From Coix lacryma-jobi var. lacryma-jobi (taxonomy: Eukaryota; Streptophyta; Magnoliopsida; Poales; Poaceae): DNA of 64,000 nt. The notes under the pieces are model-generated. The model was not told the origin of the DNA. It was given only the letters and a program-made list of their open reading frames with translations, and searched no databases. The stretch spans positions 25,786,842 through 25,850,841 of the forward strand of contig CM019822.1 of assembly GCA_009763385.1 (NCBI GenBank), given 5' to 3'. How positions within the stretch are numbered: position 1 is the stretch's first letter; every line of letters starts with the position of its first letter. Made by a program: the position numbers and the translations under genes. Of the stretch, positions 43,719 to 55,812 are shown piece after piece.

Positions 43719-45090
43719 AGTGCAAAAATAGTGAGAACAATATAAAACATAGTAAATGAGTTGCTTTTATGCATTATAACTAAATCACCGTTGGGCAGAA
43801 ATAGAAATAATGCATAAACCGATAATGGAACAATGATTATAATATTATTATTTATCAACGTTGGTCAGAAAAATAATAATATCATAATGACAAAAAACAT
43901 GTTATTTTCAAAATTAAATTCTCCCGTTGGTTCGAATTTAACAGTGAAAATTAAAATCAAAGTACGCAGCGGAAACAAATAACAATCCTTTATATTTCAT
44001 TTTTCCAGAAGCAATTCACAATCTTTAATATTCTCTGTGCAAAAATTTTCGTTGGAATAAATTTACACAGAAAATATATATTAAAACAATTCATAATGCA
44101 TCAAAATATAATAAAAACTGCTTCTGGAAAAAGAAAAAAATGAAAATTGTGCAAACGGCCGATTTGGCCCATGCGGCCAGCACGGCCCAGCCGGCGGCGC
44201 GCGGCCTCTCCCCCTCCCGCGCCCAGGCCACAACCTGGGCCTGGGCCGGAAAACAGGCCGGCATGCTCTTCCCTCTTGGGCCAAAACCGGTCCATTCATT
44301 TTCGGTCGTTGGATCTAGGGTACGAAGATCGAACGGCTGCGCAAGATTTTCGGTGGATCAAAACCACTTGCAGCCGGCCGAACCGGGGAAAACCCTAGCC
44401 CATTTCCACCCAAACCCGCCGCTCCATCCTCCTGTTCGCGAGGCAGCGCGAGTGCTCGATCCCACGACGGCGGTGGCTTGCACGGCAGCGGCGGCCGGCG
44501 GCCATGGCGGTCCGACCGCGGCCCGACCGTGCTCCTTGCATCTCTTTTCCCTCTCTGCTCTCCACCACCACCTCCCCCCGTCCATGCGCAGTAAGAACCG
44601 GAGCAGAGAAGATGGAGCAGGAAGGGAAAACCGGCGCCACCCCGGGCCCATTCGCCGACGCGCGCGTTCCCCTAGGGTCGAGCGCCGCGCCGTCGAACGG
44701 CTCTGACGTGGTGCCCTGTGCTCCGGCGAGTGGAGCTCGGCCGGAGCCTCTTTCTTGCTCACCGGCAAGCGGCGGCTAGAAAAACCGTACCTTCACAGGT
44801 AGGGTTCGTCTGTCCGGATCGCTCGATCCGTCGATTTCATCTACTCTCCCTATCCCTTTCTCCCTCGATCCAGATCAGAGGGATTTAGGGTTAGGTGATT
44901 CGATCCGATTAGATCAGATCAACATCCTGTTTAATCATGTTTTAGGGTTAGATCCCTTGGATCGACCCTCTTTCTTCCCTGTTCGGATCGAATCCGACCA
45001 TGGGTTACCCTCTCAGGGTTCATCCGAATAGGATGATTACTGTCTTTTACCCTCTCAGGGTTATCCCGAAACAAATCCACATACTAGATA
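43719..45090 (-). other. Long untranslated leader of copia element
   Basis: About 1.4 kb separates the primer-binding site from gag. The part nearest gag (43719-44130) is AT-rich. The middle (44150-44790) is strongly GC-rich. Open frames of up to 188 codons exist on the plus strand through the GC-rich part, antisense to the element, without recognisable domains. Confidence 0.6.
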
Positions 45091-45092
45091 GG

Positions 45093-45105
45093 CGATTGAT
45101 ACCAT
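45093..45105 (-). other. Primer-binding site of copia element (initiator Met tRNA)
   Basis: Minus-strand TGGTATCAATCGCC follows the 5' LTR after one base. TGGTATCA matches the complement of the 3' end of plant initiator methionine tRNA, the usual copia primer. Confidence 0.85.
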
Positions 45106-45633
45106 TGTTAAGTTCACAGGATCGACTAGCAGTGGAAATAGATGGGTAAAAACAATCACAACGTATAAACCAAGGTCCCATGAACTAGTAGGGAGTAGAT
45201 CCGAAGGAGAGGAGTGATTGGGAGTTCATACCTAGGTTGTTCGAACCTGAAGAAGTAGTGGAAGAAGAGGAGCTGCCGCCCGCCATGTCCGTCGGCGTGC
45301 TGGGGTCGTCGACGGCGGTGGAGGGGAACGTAGGCGTCGGTGTTCTTCGGTGGTGACGGAGCCGGACGTGGTCCAGAGCTGCAGCGGCGATGAACGGCGG
45401 TGGCGGAACTTCCCGTCGCTGGCTGCGCCCCTCACTAGATCGGATTAGGGTTGTCGGTGGGGAATGCGGCTCACGGTGAATCTCGTACTAAGAGCCGCCG
45501 GCCCCCACCCTCTATTTATTGCGCAGTGCGACGGGGGCCCACCAGCCATTAAATGGGCTGGGCGCCCCCGATCAGGGCGCGAGGTCAAGGCCTAATGGCC
45601 GTTGGGCCATTAGGCAGAGAGATCATCCTAACA
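45106..45633 (-). repeat. 5' LTR of copia element
   Basis: 528 bp, the same length as the 3' LTR, with about eight substitutions and no length change. It should contain the promoter for the minus-strand transcript. Confidence 0.95.
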
Positions 45634-45659
45634 GGAATCAGTACTAAACGAATGAGCCC

Positions 45660-47577
45660 TTAGTGATTGGTGGAAATTGGTGGGATGCAACATGATTTAT
45701 AATGTTATATATTGATATATTGACAGGAGCATCATCTTTGTTGGGTGATTTGTTGGCTCACAAGGACGACTCAGTGTTTATTATATATCTTCTAGTAACC
45801 TTTTTCCTAGTACTCTTAATTTAGGAAGACAAATTAGCTCGGCTTTTTTTTAGGTATGCAATTTTTTTTCCAAGGAGCAAATAATAGATGTGTTCCATCT
45901 GATAAAGTCGAGGGCTATGCAATTTTCCTTGTTTAAGCATTTCACCTTTTGTATTGGTCAATTATCTCAAACATGTATGAGTTTAAACATTGGATGTTCC
46001 AGCAATAATTATAGATTGATGCTTCTTTAAAAAAAAGTAATATGAAGCAGGAACTTTTCTATTATCCCACGACGTAGGAAATGTGATAGACAATAAACAA
46101 CTGGCCGGATCAGAAAGGTAAAGGTTGCTATTGCTTTCTTGTTGGAGCGGTGCACACGTTTGTTTTGAGTGCATCCTGCATAAATCAGCACATAAGGTTG
46201 CACGCTGCATCAAAAGCAGCCTGCACTGCACTCTGTTCTACATCTACTAGTATTTTTTTCTTGGGGATATCCATGGTGAACATGCTGCGAGCACTGTGCA
46301 GGGACGAATGTGTTTTAACTATAGAAAAAAGAAACCAGACGTGGCAGTCGTAACTCGTAAGACTTCTTCCCTTTTTCAATACAAAAGCCAAGATAATAAA
46401 CGGTTTGACATTATGCAGAACACGTCCATTTTTATTTTATTTTTTGTAACTGGCTGGTCAAAACCCGGGGTGGGTTATCATTATACAAAGAAAAGGTACA
46501 ATGCACATTTTGTTTTGCCTAACTCTCCACAGCCAAACATTGATCATTATTCTTAAAATAATTTACTACTAGCAATGTGTTCATGCGTTGCAACAGATAA
46601 CACATATAGGAATCTAGGACACATCCCAATATGTATTGGAATCAAACTCCGTATTATAATCACAATATGTATTCAAATCAAAACCTATATATTATATAAA
46701 CATCTCTACCCGCGGGAGATTCCGCGCTCCGGGAGCGCATCGCGGCCTGCGACCGTATGCTTGCTCACCACGTGGTCTTCGTGCAATGCTGCCAGTCGAT
46801 TGGACGGACACGTGCTGCTTATTGTATACTTCCATTGAAAATATATTTTAATTGATCTAAAGTTCATAGTAGAGGCTTTCTCAACTTTCTGACGCAGGAC
46901 CATGGTCATTAACTATTTTGTTGCATGGATTTGTTTTACTAATATAATATCAAATGATAACGGCTGAAAGGTTGTTTGAGTTTATAATTTTTCCCTTCGA
47001 AATAATACAGGTTATAATCAGTATGATTATGACATTGTTGATCACCACCTAGGACAAATCACAAAAATCACAATCCTTTATCATTTTTAACTAAAAAAAT
47101 TCTGATATACCATATGCAGGAGGAAGATCGGCACGGTGAAGCGCGTTTATCAATCTAGTATTCATTATCGTTAGACGAGAGCTGTATTAACTCGTATGGA
47201 TATAGATCATGAGTTCAGGTTACATACAATACACGGAGGATATGAGTGAAATTTATAGAAAGTAAAAGGCGCTAGACAGAAAAAAAAATCTTTTATGTCC
47301 AAGTAGTTATAAGGAGGTGATGAAAAAAAGATGAAAATATATTTTGCCTTTTTATATATATTTATTTATAGCTACAAAACCAGCTTATGTAGGGAATGAA
47401 AGTGACTAGATATGAACCTAGTTATCTTATATTATAGATTAAATACAGTTTTATTTGACTAAGTGTTAATAAAAAAATATAAATTCAACCTGCCCTAGCC
47501 CTTTATTTGGGGGGAAGTCCCAGTCTCATACGGTCATGCGGAATATATAGGAGATCGATAGATAAAGTCAGACCTTA
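45660..47577. other. AT-rich spacer, no gene seen
   Basis: Short unsupported open frames only. No splice structure or conserved domain is recognised. Confidence 0.5.
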
Positions 47578-47952
47578 GAGCAACTCCAACAGTTTGCTAA
47601 AACTCACTTGGCAAATCTATAGTTTTGCCAAGTCCCAAAACTAAATGCCAAGTGAAAAAAGAGGTTTTCTCCAACAGTTTGATATTTGTGCTTGGCAAAA
47701 AAAACTTGGCATCCTAGAATTCTTGCCAAAATCATAAAATTGAGTCAACAAGTTGATAAAACTAGTTGGCAAATTGGGATACACGTGATGCCAAGTGATG
47801 GAGGACTTTGCATATTTGGCAAGTGAAGGCGGAATTTTGCCAAGCTTACCAAATTGCCAAACACTTTTGTCAAGTTGTTGGAGGAGGTTTTTTATGGTTT
47901 TGGCAAAAATCCTAGGATGGCAAGTGGTTTTGCCAAACTGTTGGAGTTGCTC
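47578..47952. mobile_element. Tourist/PIF-like MITE, 375 bp
   Basis: The left end GAGCAACTCCAACAGTTTG and the right end (minus strand) GAGCAACTCCAACAGTTTG are perfect inverted repeats. Flanks TTA and TTG could be a slightly altered three-base duplication. The interior has many TTTGCCAAGT words in both orientations. Confidence 0.78.
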
Positions 47953-47994
47953 TTGCGTTTTAGAGTGAGAGGCCCAAGAGAGAAGGAGACGAAA

Positions 47995-48641
47995 AAAAAT
48001 TAAAGTGTACTCATTCCGTACATGTAAAACAAGTCGTTTTGAACAACAACACAGTCTCTAAAGCATAACTTTGACTTCTTATTTTTATAAAAACATTTAT
48101 CAAAAAGTGATATATGTATATTTCATGAAAGTATTTTTCAAGACATGATTTAACATGACATGGTCTCTTAAATTACATTTTAACTATTATATTGGGTACG
48201 AAATATGAAGGGTGTATGGATATTTTAAGAAGTAGAACAAAATAGTTGAAAGAAACACTTACTCTTTAATATTGGGTATACCTATAGATATATAGATGTA
48301 GATATAGATAAGAATATACTAGACGTGAAAATTACTAAATAGGTTAACATTTTAAACTCAGTGATTCAATGTCGTTGACTTAACCCAAGTGATAGCCTAG
48401 TTTCTCAGTTCTCACCGAAGATGTTAATAAACTAATGATTTGTAGGTTTAGGTTAAATCCTCCTTAATGAGAACGAAAGAAATTCAACGAAAACCAAATT
48501 AACCACGTTTGTTGTCCTCCGTTCTATAAGACAGGTTCTGATAAACTCTCCCAACCTTCTCTCCACCAGCCCCGGAGCTCCAACACGTGCGCCACACCAG
48601 AGAGGCCGGCCAGGGAGAGCCCGCGCGGCCCGGAGACCGCC
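47995..48641. other. Upstream region of cyclin gene; possible decayed Stowaway fragment
   Basis: TACTCATTCCGTACATG followed by AAGTCGTTTTGAACAACAAC (from about 48008) resembles the left half of a Stowaway MITE, without a recognisable right end. The last 150 bases before the cyclin start presumably include its 5' UTR. No clear TATA box was identified. Confidence 0.4.
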
Positions 48642-51146
48642 ATGGCCGAGTGCGAGGAGCTGGTGGAGAGCGGCGGCGCCGAGGACATGCCCCGCGTCGT
48701 GGCCGCCCTTGCCAGCATCCTGGAGCGCGTTGCGGAGCGCAACGACGCGGCGGCGGCCGCGGAGCTCTCGGCCGTGGCCGCGGCGTCGGCGTTCCGGGCG
48801 ACGACCAAGCCGGGCATCTCGGTGCGCGCGTACATGGCGCGCATCGCGCGGTTCGCCGGGTGCAGCCCCGCGTGCTACGTCGTGGCCTACGTCTACCTTG
48901 ACCGATTCCTGCGCCGCGGCCGCCGCCTCGCGCTCGCCGTCGACTCCTACAGCGTGCACCGCCTCCTCATCACCGCCGTGCTCGCCGCCGTCAAGTTCAT
49001 GGACGACATGTGAGTCCGATCCCCCCCTCTCTATCGCGATCAAACGAACCAACTGTCTAGCTGAACTTGCGGCGTAGCTGCACATGGATCGTCTTCTGGA
49101 TTAGGTATCTGTCGGTCTAAAATTGGGAACACGTAGGTGAAGTAACTTGGTGCGGTTCACTCTGTTCTTGGTATGTTCAGATGTTCTTGACTCTGAATTT
49201 TGCCATGTGCTGCGTAGATCGAACTCCTGGATTTAAACACCTTGATGGTGAATTGCTATGGTCCTATGGAGAAAATCAATTGGACCACCTGAATTATGAA
49301 TTTAGGATTTACCACGGAAAATTTCAAAGGTTTTTGGATAGTTGTGCAAAGAGTTGCTGTGACAAAGTAGTGCTCTACTAGTGCAGCTCAACAAAAGCAT
49401 CTTTTGCTGCTCCCCTGTTCTCCCAGCTCCCAAGTTCAGAATTCTGGTAGCCAGCCAGGAATATAGTTTAGGAGTGCCGTCCAAGTAACTCAAGCATCAT
49501 GTCCACTCCTGGGAGGCTTAGGACCCTCTGCAGAACTGTGTCCTTATTCTTATGTAACAACTATTCGGTGAAGTTACTTCTGGTAAACGTCAATCAAAAG
49601 AAAAAGAAAAAAAGTACTTGTGATAACATCATTATCACGCGTCAAAGTGTCGGTGTAATTACAGTATCATATATTCATATACGGAGTACAGAAGTTTGTC
49701 CCAGTAGCATAAGAAAACTGTGCAAAACACACATCAATTCAGAATTTTTGGCGCCAATCATTGACGCAAACATACACTTCCCTACAATGATGATGATCAT
49801 AAGACAAGAGAAGGTAAAGGAGGTAGTAGTAGGCTAGGCTCTCACTTGGACAGTTCAGCAGCTATGCTATGTGAAGAAACTAGGCCTTTCATTGGGCAAT
49901 CCAAGCCAAGCCTTCAGTTTTGTCGTCCTTGCAAACAAGGCATATCGTCCATGGACGACAAAGCTATGCTTGTCCAGCGAAGCGACCCCGGTTGTTCCTG
50001 AGTTGCTTGCATCCATCCAACCACACACATCCACCGTGGACCCGAAGACATAAACTAGAAATTCCACCCTGCCCCCGTCGTCACCTTTCTGCGGCTTGGA
50101 ATTTAATTCGGCGCCAGTTGTATGGGATTGGGACTGCCAACTTGCCAGCCAGCCAGCCATCTGCTTGCTCACTCACTTCCTCCTCATGTCAGGGTCAGGG
50201 TCCCAGGAGCATCCACCACCTCTTCTTGCTTTTCTGGTTATTATTTAGAGTCTTTTGCTTATTGGGCAACTTGCCATTCTTAAAAGGTTCCGTTCAGTGC
50301 CTGTTCTTGTTTGGTAAAATTTCGGTGGCCCTTTTGTTCGGTTGCATTGCATGATTATTGCTCTGACGACACTTTTACTGTAACCTTGCCGTCAATCATT
50401 GGCCAAAGTCAATCATAAGACCAAGGAATTTTACTCTTGACAAATTGGCAATGCAGTGAAGCTGCTGATGCGGGTTTTCTTTTCTTTTTGATTGATTGAC
50501 TGGCTCTAAGTATTTTTCTTATATTTTAATAGAGGAGAGAAAAAAGCTAGCTCTTAGTTAAGAGCTAAGCTCTTACACACATCTCAATGTCACGTGAGAT
50601 TGATATGTAAGATCATCCATGTTAAAAGTCATGTACTAAGAGTTAGTATTGTTGGAGAAGTTAGCTTGGAGCTAGCAGCTGTCTCTAACCATTGCGGGTG
50701 CCCTGAGCAGAAGTCACAGCTGAACACTGAAAGAGAGTCAAATTAATTAAAGCTGATGCGTATTTTTTTGCACGCGCACGGCGCACGTACGCAGATGCTA
50801 CAACAACGCCTACTTCGCCAAGGTCGGCGGCATCAGCCTGGTGGAGATGAACTACCTGGAGGTGGACTTCCTGTTCGGCGTCGGCTTCGACCTGAACGTG
50901 GCGCCGGAGACGTTCGGCGACTACTGCGCCGCGCTGCAGTCGGAGCTGCTGTGCGCGGAGGCGGCGGAGGCTCCCCTCGCGCCACTCAGGCTGCAGCACT
51001 GCTGCCTGTCCGAGGACGACGCCGCCGCCGCGCCGGATGCAGCGCCCAGGCCCAGCAGCAGCTCGCTGCATGAAACTCTAAGCCGGTGCACGGTGTCTGT
51101 CAGTCGGCACCTACGTGTCGACGTATGTACCAGTGCTAGTTATTAG
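48642..51146 (+). CDS. P/U-type cyclin (PHO80-like), two exons
   Basis: Exon 1 is 48642-49009 and exon 2 is 50795-51146, joined across a 1785-bp GT-AG intron (donor GTGAGT, phase 2), giving 239 residues. The N-terminal helix has the VAALASILERVAERND signature of plant CYCP/CYCU proteins. The cyclin box follows: AYMARIARFAGCSPACYVVA, YLDRFLRR, SVHRLLITAVLAAVKFMDD, then across the junction CYNNAYFAKVGGI, VEMNYLEVDFLFGVGFDLNV. The carboxy end is alanine- and serine-rich and not conserved. Family members bind cyclin-dependent kinases (CDKA) and resemble yeast Pho80. Links to cell division, phosphate or hormone signalling are reported for some, but which applies here cannot be told. Exon 1 is very GC-rich, typical of grass genes. 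The long minus-strand frame over exon 1 is a composition artefact. Which CYCP subclass it belongs to is not decided. Confidence 0.93.
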
Positions 51147-51728
51147 CTGGTGTTCTTGATGTGCACTCTTCCTGCATTTTTGGTTGGTGTGTAGTAGCGG
51201 TGTAGGTGAGTGTCTTCGTCGGTTGTACCAGTTGCAGTAGTAGATTGTATATATAGTGTCGGTGTCTTGGTGACTTTCTGAATCGTGCGCGCGCATTCCT
51301 TCTGACAGCAAAAGGTAGCTTTAACAAGCAATGAGGTGAGTGTCTCCATTGGATGCAGCGATGCGCCAACCACTACTTAAAGGTAAGGGCTGGATGGAGT
51401 ATTATTGTAAGCAACAGGGGCGGTAGGGCTCACACGAAAGATCCGATCGTATGGCAATAATTACGTGCACAGCATCCAAATCTTTGGTACAGGGACACTG
51501 CACCACGATGAAAATACTTTGAACATGTATGGTGGTGGTATTTTTCGGGTGAATTAGTAAGGCCACTCTCGGTACAATGCAATGAGCGTATTTGAAACAT
51601 AAAAGTTGAAACTATATATGCATTATGCTAAGGTTGATCCAACCATGAATTTGTGACATATTTGGGAACAATAAAATGAAACTATCAGCTGAGATCGGTC
51701 TAATAGGTCACACCTCCACTTATACAAC
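51147..51728. other. 3' flank of cyclin gene, no further gene
   Basis: Probably includes the cyclin 3' UTR. No AATAAA signal was clear. It ends at the copia LTR that starts at 51729. Confidence 0.45.
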
Positions 51729-52670
51729 TGTTGGAAATAATAGCAATTTAGTGATGTATAAATTAATTCCGTCAATGAGGAAAAGATAAACAACATGTAT
51801 CGTAGATATGTAATCTACCACCAGCAGTATGATCCGATACATATCCAGACTATGTATCGCTAATAACACGAAGAACATAAAATAGAGGAACAGTGAGATT
51901 GAAGGCATGCTTACAGTGGGGTTGCGAGAAGACGGCGCAGACCGTTGATGAAGACCGGCGAAGTCGGCGTAGAGGGAAGAAGACGTCCAGCGAGCAGTCG
52001 CGACGGCGCTTCCCAAAAACCTTATACGTCCCCTACCCCGTGCAGGGACGCGAGGAGACGCGGGCTTCGGAGATCCTGCTCTCCCGGCACCGATGGCACG
52101 TCGGCGACGGGATGGGGTCGACAGCAGCAGCGCAACACTTTGGGAGCGGAGGAGGAGAATGTGTCGTATGGAGGACGACATCTCGTCCTTCTTTTATACA
52201 CACGCCGCAGTTGTATAGTTAGAAAGAGACAACCGCGTAATCACAATATTAATGTGATTGAACCTACCATTAGTGTACGAGTCAATCACCATTAATTCGA
52301 GAATAATTGCTTGCTAAAACAGGCCAGCGCAATTTTCTCCATGCATGCAAAAATATCAAGTGACAAAAGGAAGCCGCGCACCCGCAAGGCCTCGGTCGGA
52401 CCATTCACGCGCATGTCGTGCGCCCCCGCGCGAGTAGCCACGCCACGACCGGCCCGGCGAGGCGAGGCGAGCGAGCGCGCGTGTGAGTTACTTCTTTTAC
52501 CTCTCCTCAATAGCTTCAACCAGTTGGAGATAGCTCAACTATATAAGCTGGCCTCCCTCCTTCTGGAGTAGCAATGTGGGACTAAAGTCCCCCACCATAC
52601 CATGTATGTGTGATGGGCCTTTGGGATTTATTTAGAATATTTATTTGGGCTAGGCCCAAATCTTCTAACA
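51729..52670 (-). mobile_element. 3' LTR of a second copia element, 942 bp
   Basis: On the minus strand it begins TGTTAGAAGATTTGGGCC and ends TTATTTCCAACA. The polypurine tract GGTGGGGGAT (minus strand) lies directly beside it at 52671-52680. RNase H sequence of a copia element follows further right, so this is the 3' LTR of a minus-strand element. The matching 5' LTR is not in the window. Confidence 0.8.
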
Positions 52671-53909
52671 ATCCCCCACCAGATCCTAGAGGCACTCTTC
52701 ATCCTCCCTGTACCAAAGTACTATTAATATACCAGCTATTCAGTGGAGACCGGTTAAGGTTGAACATCCACCTAGAGCGACAAGCTAGACTCGTTCACAA
52801 CTGCACAATGGACTAGACCTTGAATTGGCAGTTTGGTGCGAACGAGCTTCACTTGACGTCTTGACTGATACCAGGCTGCCATTTGCCTACCCCGCGAGTG
52901 AAGCATATAAGTCATACTCCTATCTCACTTCATGAGTTTCTTAGAGAATTCCCAAATCTCACAAAATGCGACTAACAGTTAAGCTCACATAGGTGTGTTC
53001 TTACACAGATACTCTGTAGGACAGTATCTTGCTATAAAGCCTCAGAACACATTAAGACAAAGTCATCCTGCCTTACAGAAATGAGAGTACTGCATCTCCA
53101 ATGGAGTGGGTTAAGTAAAAGTGTACTCTCCCGTCAACCAGCAGCTTGTTTTTCCCAGATCCTAATTCACGGGATCTCCGATCACATAGGTTGGGTTACT
53201 ACTGAGGTTAACTCACATGGGTCTCAGTCCCATCTCCTTCGATGCATTATCAATCACAGTACGTGATAGTCCCTTGGTAAAGGGATCTGCCAGGTTCTTA
53301 GCTGTCTGGATGTAGTCCACAGCTATTACTCCGGAGTTTCTCAGTTTTTCCTGACAGACTTCAGTCTACGTTTCACATGTTTGTTGGACTTCATATTATC
53401 ATGTCTATTCTTCACCTTCGTAATAACTGTTTGATTATCAAAGTTTATGAGAATAGCAGGAATTGGTTTTTCAACCACAGGTAAGTCCATCAACAATTCT
53501 CTTAACCATTCAGCTTCAGTAGAAGCTGTGTCCAGGGCTGCGAGCTCTGCCTCCATTGTCGATTTTGTAAGTATTGTCTGCTTACAAGATCTCCAAGGGA
53601 CGGCACCACCTCCTAAAGTAAATATATATCCACTAGTGGCCTTTAGCTCATCAACATTTGTAATCCAATTTGAATCACTATATCCTTCAAGTACACCTGG
53701 GTACCCTGAATAGTGAATCGCATAGCTCATTGTACCCTTTAGATAGCGCATTACTCGATCAATACCACGTCAATGATCATCTCCTGGACTAGATGTGAAT
53801 CTACTCAACTTGCTTACAGCAAATGAGATGTCAGGGCGGGTTGCGCTAGCTAAATACATCAATGAGCCAATGATCTGGGAGTATCTTAGTTGATCCTTTC
53901 CTAGCCTCC
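52671..53909 (-). pseudogene. 3' part of copia pol (RT end and RNase H), truncated
   Basis: Minus-strand sequence encodes the end of reverse transcriptase (GSLMYLASATRPDI near 53850) and RNase H (MRYLKGT, GYSDSNW, TSGYIFTLGGGAVPW, KSTMEAELAALDTASTEAEW). A tail ending near 53270 in PFTKGLS-type sequence is followed by a 3' untranslated part of about 0.6 kb. A TGA interrupts the frame at 53770-53772. Extra A residues at 53345-53349 shift the frame near the end. The upstream part of the gene is cut off at 53910, where a gypsy LTR has inserted. Confidence 0.85.
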
Positions 53910-55812
53910 TGAAAGGATCAAATCAGCCTAGAGGGGGGTGAATAGGTGATTTTTAACACTCTGAAACTTCACAAACTAGAAGATGTAGTTAGATAACAAC
54001 CGGAGATGCCGGTTTGTTTGGGTAGGTACTACCGGGTGTAAAACACCGGTACTACCAACACAAACAAACGACACAACCGGGATCTAAAAGGAGCTACAAA
54101 TCCAAAGAAAGTAAGCTGTGAATGTAATACAAGAATCTACCCCACTTCCCTAAATATGATAGATAGCAAATCTATTCTCACCGAGCCTTGGTTGCTTCCC
54201 TTGATGTAGATCGAGCCTTCCCAACCTAAGAACGAGATAGGGATAGGAAGAACACGAAGAACACAACAACAAGCACACGGGACACGCGATTTATCCCGAG
54301 GTTCGGCCAATCCACTAAGGAGTGCCTACGTCCTCGTTGTTGAGGTGACCACAAAGGTCGGAGTCTATTTCACCTCCTCGCCTCACTCAAGCAACCACAA
54401 AGGCTACGAGAGTTTCTCTACTAGAAATCTCAAGGGTAATACAAACACTTCGGGGAGCCCTCACAAGTGAATCAATACGGGCTACCACGAAGAACACCTA
54501 ACCGGCTAGAGCTCAAAGAGCTCAAGAGTAAAAGACACAAATCAAGCCGGCTAGATGGAAACCAAGTGCTCAAGTCGTAGATCGAAGCTTCCCACTCTCT
54601 AATCTCACTTCCCTAGCTCAAATCTTGCAAGAGAATGGATCTAGGAGCAAAGGGGGAGAGAGAGGGGAGGAGTCAATGCTTGGAGAGAGTTTGTCTCGAG
54701 TTAGGTCAGCAATAAGTGAGTGGAATGAATTGGTGACCGTGAAAAGTGAAGAGAGGAAGCATTTATACTCCCCCAGTCCCGAGGCTGGTCGGTACTACCG
54801 ACCACCCATGGTTGGTACCACAGACCAGTTCACAACGGTCGCATAAAACCAGATCTGACCAAAAGATCAACTACCGACCTCACGTCGGTACCACCGCGGG
54901 CGGTAGTACCGAGGTTATGGCGGTACTACCGCCAGGCCAAATCGGCCGCGAACAGAGAGCTCCACAGTTAGGGACTTGGTCCCTCGGAAACTACCGACCA
55001 ACGTCGGTACCACTGAGGGTCGGTAGTACCGAGGTTATGGCGGTACTACCGCCAAGTCACAAGCGAGTCAGTCCAGAGAGCCCTGCAAACTTGGTTACCA
55101 CCGGCAAGGGCTCGGTACCACCGGGGGCGGTAGTACCGAGGTAATGGCGGTACTAGCGCCAGGTCAATTTCAGCGCGAACAGAGAGGCCTGCGAAATCAA
55201 GCTTACTACCGACCAGGGTCGGTACCACCGAGGGTGGTAGTACCGAGGTTATAGCGGTACTACCGCTAGGTCATTTTTGACTCTACATAGAGAGCTTCGC
55301 AAAACCAAGTTACTACCGACCAGGGTCGGTACCACCGAGTGCGGTACTACCAAGGTTATGGCGGTACTACCGCCAGGCCATTTTTGACCAACACAGAGAG
55401 GGTGTTTGAGCACTGCGCGGAGAAGCCGTGGTCGGTACCACCGACCACCCATGGTCGGTACCACCGACGACATAAAAGTACCCTCTATGTGTTCGTGATT
55501 GTGCGGTGTCTCTCAAGCGAACTATGGTTAGTCGATTTGAGCACTTTTCTCCACATCTAGCCAACCTACTTTGTGACCCTCTTCATAGTCCGGCTTACCT
55601 ATAACTCAAGTTTAAAAATGAAATTTTAAACTACCACTTGAGCTAGGCATCTTTATGTCCAAATGTATCCTGCGTGCTTTGTTCACGAGATTTCAACGTT
55701 TCAAATCTTTCTTAGGACTAACACCTGCATACATGCTTTTATAAACCAGTTAGTCCCTAATTTGATTGTCATTAATTAGCTAAAACCCACATTGGGGGCG
55801 AATGCACTTTCA
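53910..55812 (-). mobile_element. 3' LTR of gypsy-like element 1, 1903 bp
   Basis: It begins TGAAAGGATC and ends GCACTTTCA. AACTCCCCCTTTTT follows at once (minus strand: a polypurine tract AAAAAGGGGGAGTT), so the element reads leftward and this is its 3' LTR. Near its start it shares AGAGGGGGGTGAATAGG with the other LTRs. From 54780 to 55480 it is packed with GGTCGGTACCACCG / CGGTACTACCG dyad words. It has inserted into the copia polymerase gene on its left. Confidence 0.8.
54001..55480. repeat. Array of GGTCGGTACTACCG-type dyad words in gypsy LTR
   Basis: Roughly twenty copies or close variants occur, several in a repeating block of about 90-110 bp (for example around 54890, 55010, 55120, 55230 and 55330). 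Each block is made of GGTCGGTACCACCGAGGG, GGTAGTACCGAGGTTATGGC and GGTACTACCGCCAGG. The block structure suggests local tandem amplification. Confidence 0.85.

Larger units (their letters stand above)
38796..45633 (-). mobile_element. Complete Ty1/copia LTR retrotransposon, 6838 bp
   Basis: Two 528-bp LTRs (38796-39323 and 45106-45633) in direct orientation, both TG...CA, are flanked by GGAAT duplications (38791-38795 and 45634-45638). They differ at about eight positions by eye, roughly 1.5 %. At commonly used grass rates this suggests an insertion well under one or two million years ago. Genes read on the minus strand: primer-binding site at 45105, gag, protease, integrase, reverse transcriptase and RNase H, then the polypurine tract at 39324. 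The integrase-before-RT order defines copia. The coding region has three frameshifts and one stop, so it is not autonomous as read. Confidence 0.96.
38646..45659. mobile_element. Short hAT-like MITE split by the copia element
   Basis: GGGCTCGTTCGGTTT at 38646 and, beyond the copia insertion, AAACGAATGAGCCC ending at 45659 form inverted ends. Removing the 6.8-kb copia and one GGAAT copy leaves a MITE of about 170 bp. This gives the order of insertion: MITE first, copia later. Confidence 0.6.

Noticed and set aside
48453..49085. A 210-codon minus-strand frame over the cyclin first exon
   Set aside because: It is antisense to a well-supported exon. Long antisense frames are expected in GC-rich grass exons.
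54001..55480. Regularly repeated short dyads that superficially resemble a CRISPR array
   Set aside because: The spacing and words vary, they lie in a plant LTR, and no cas genes are present. They are LTR-internal repeats.
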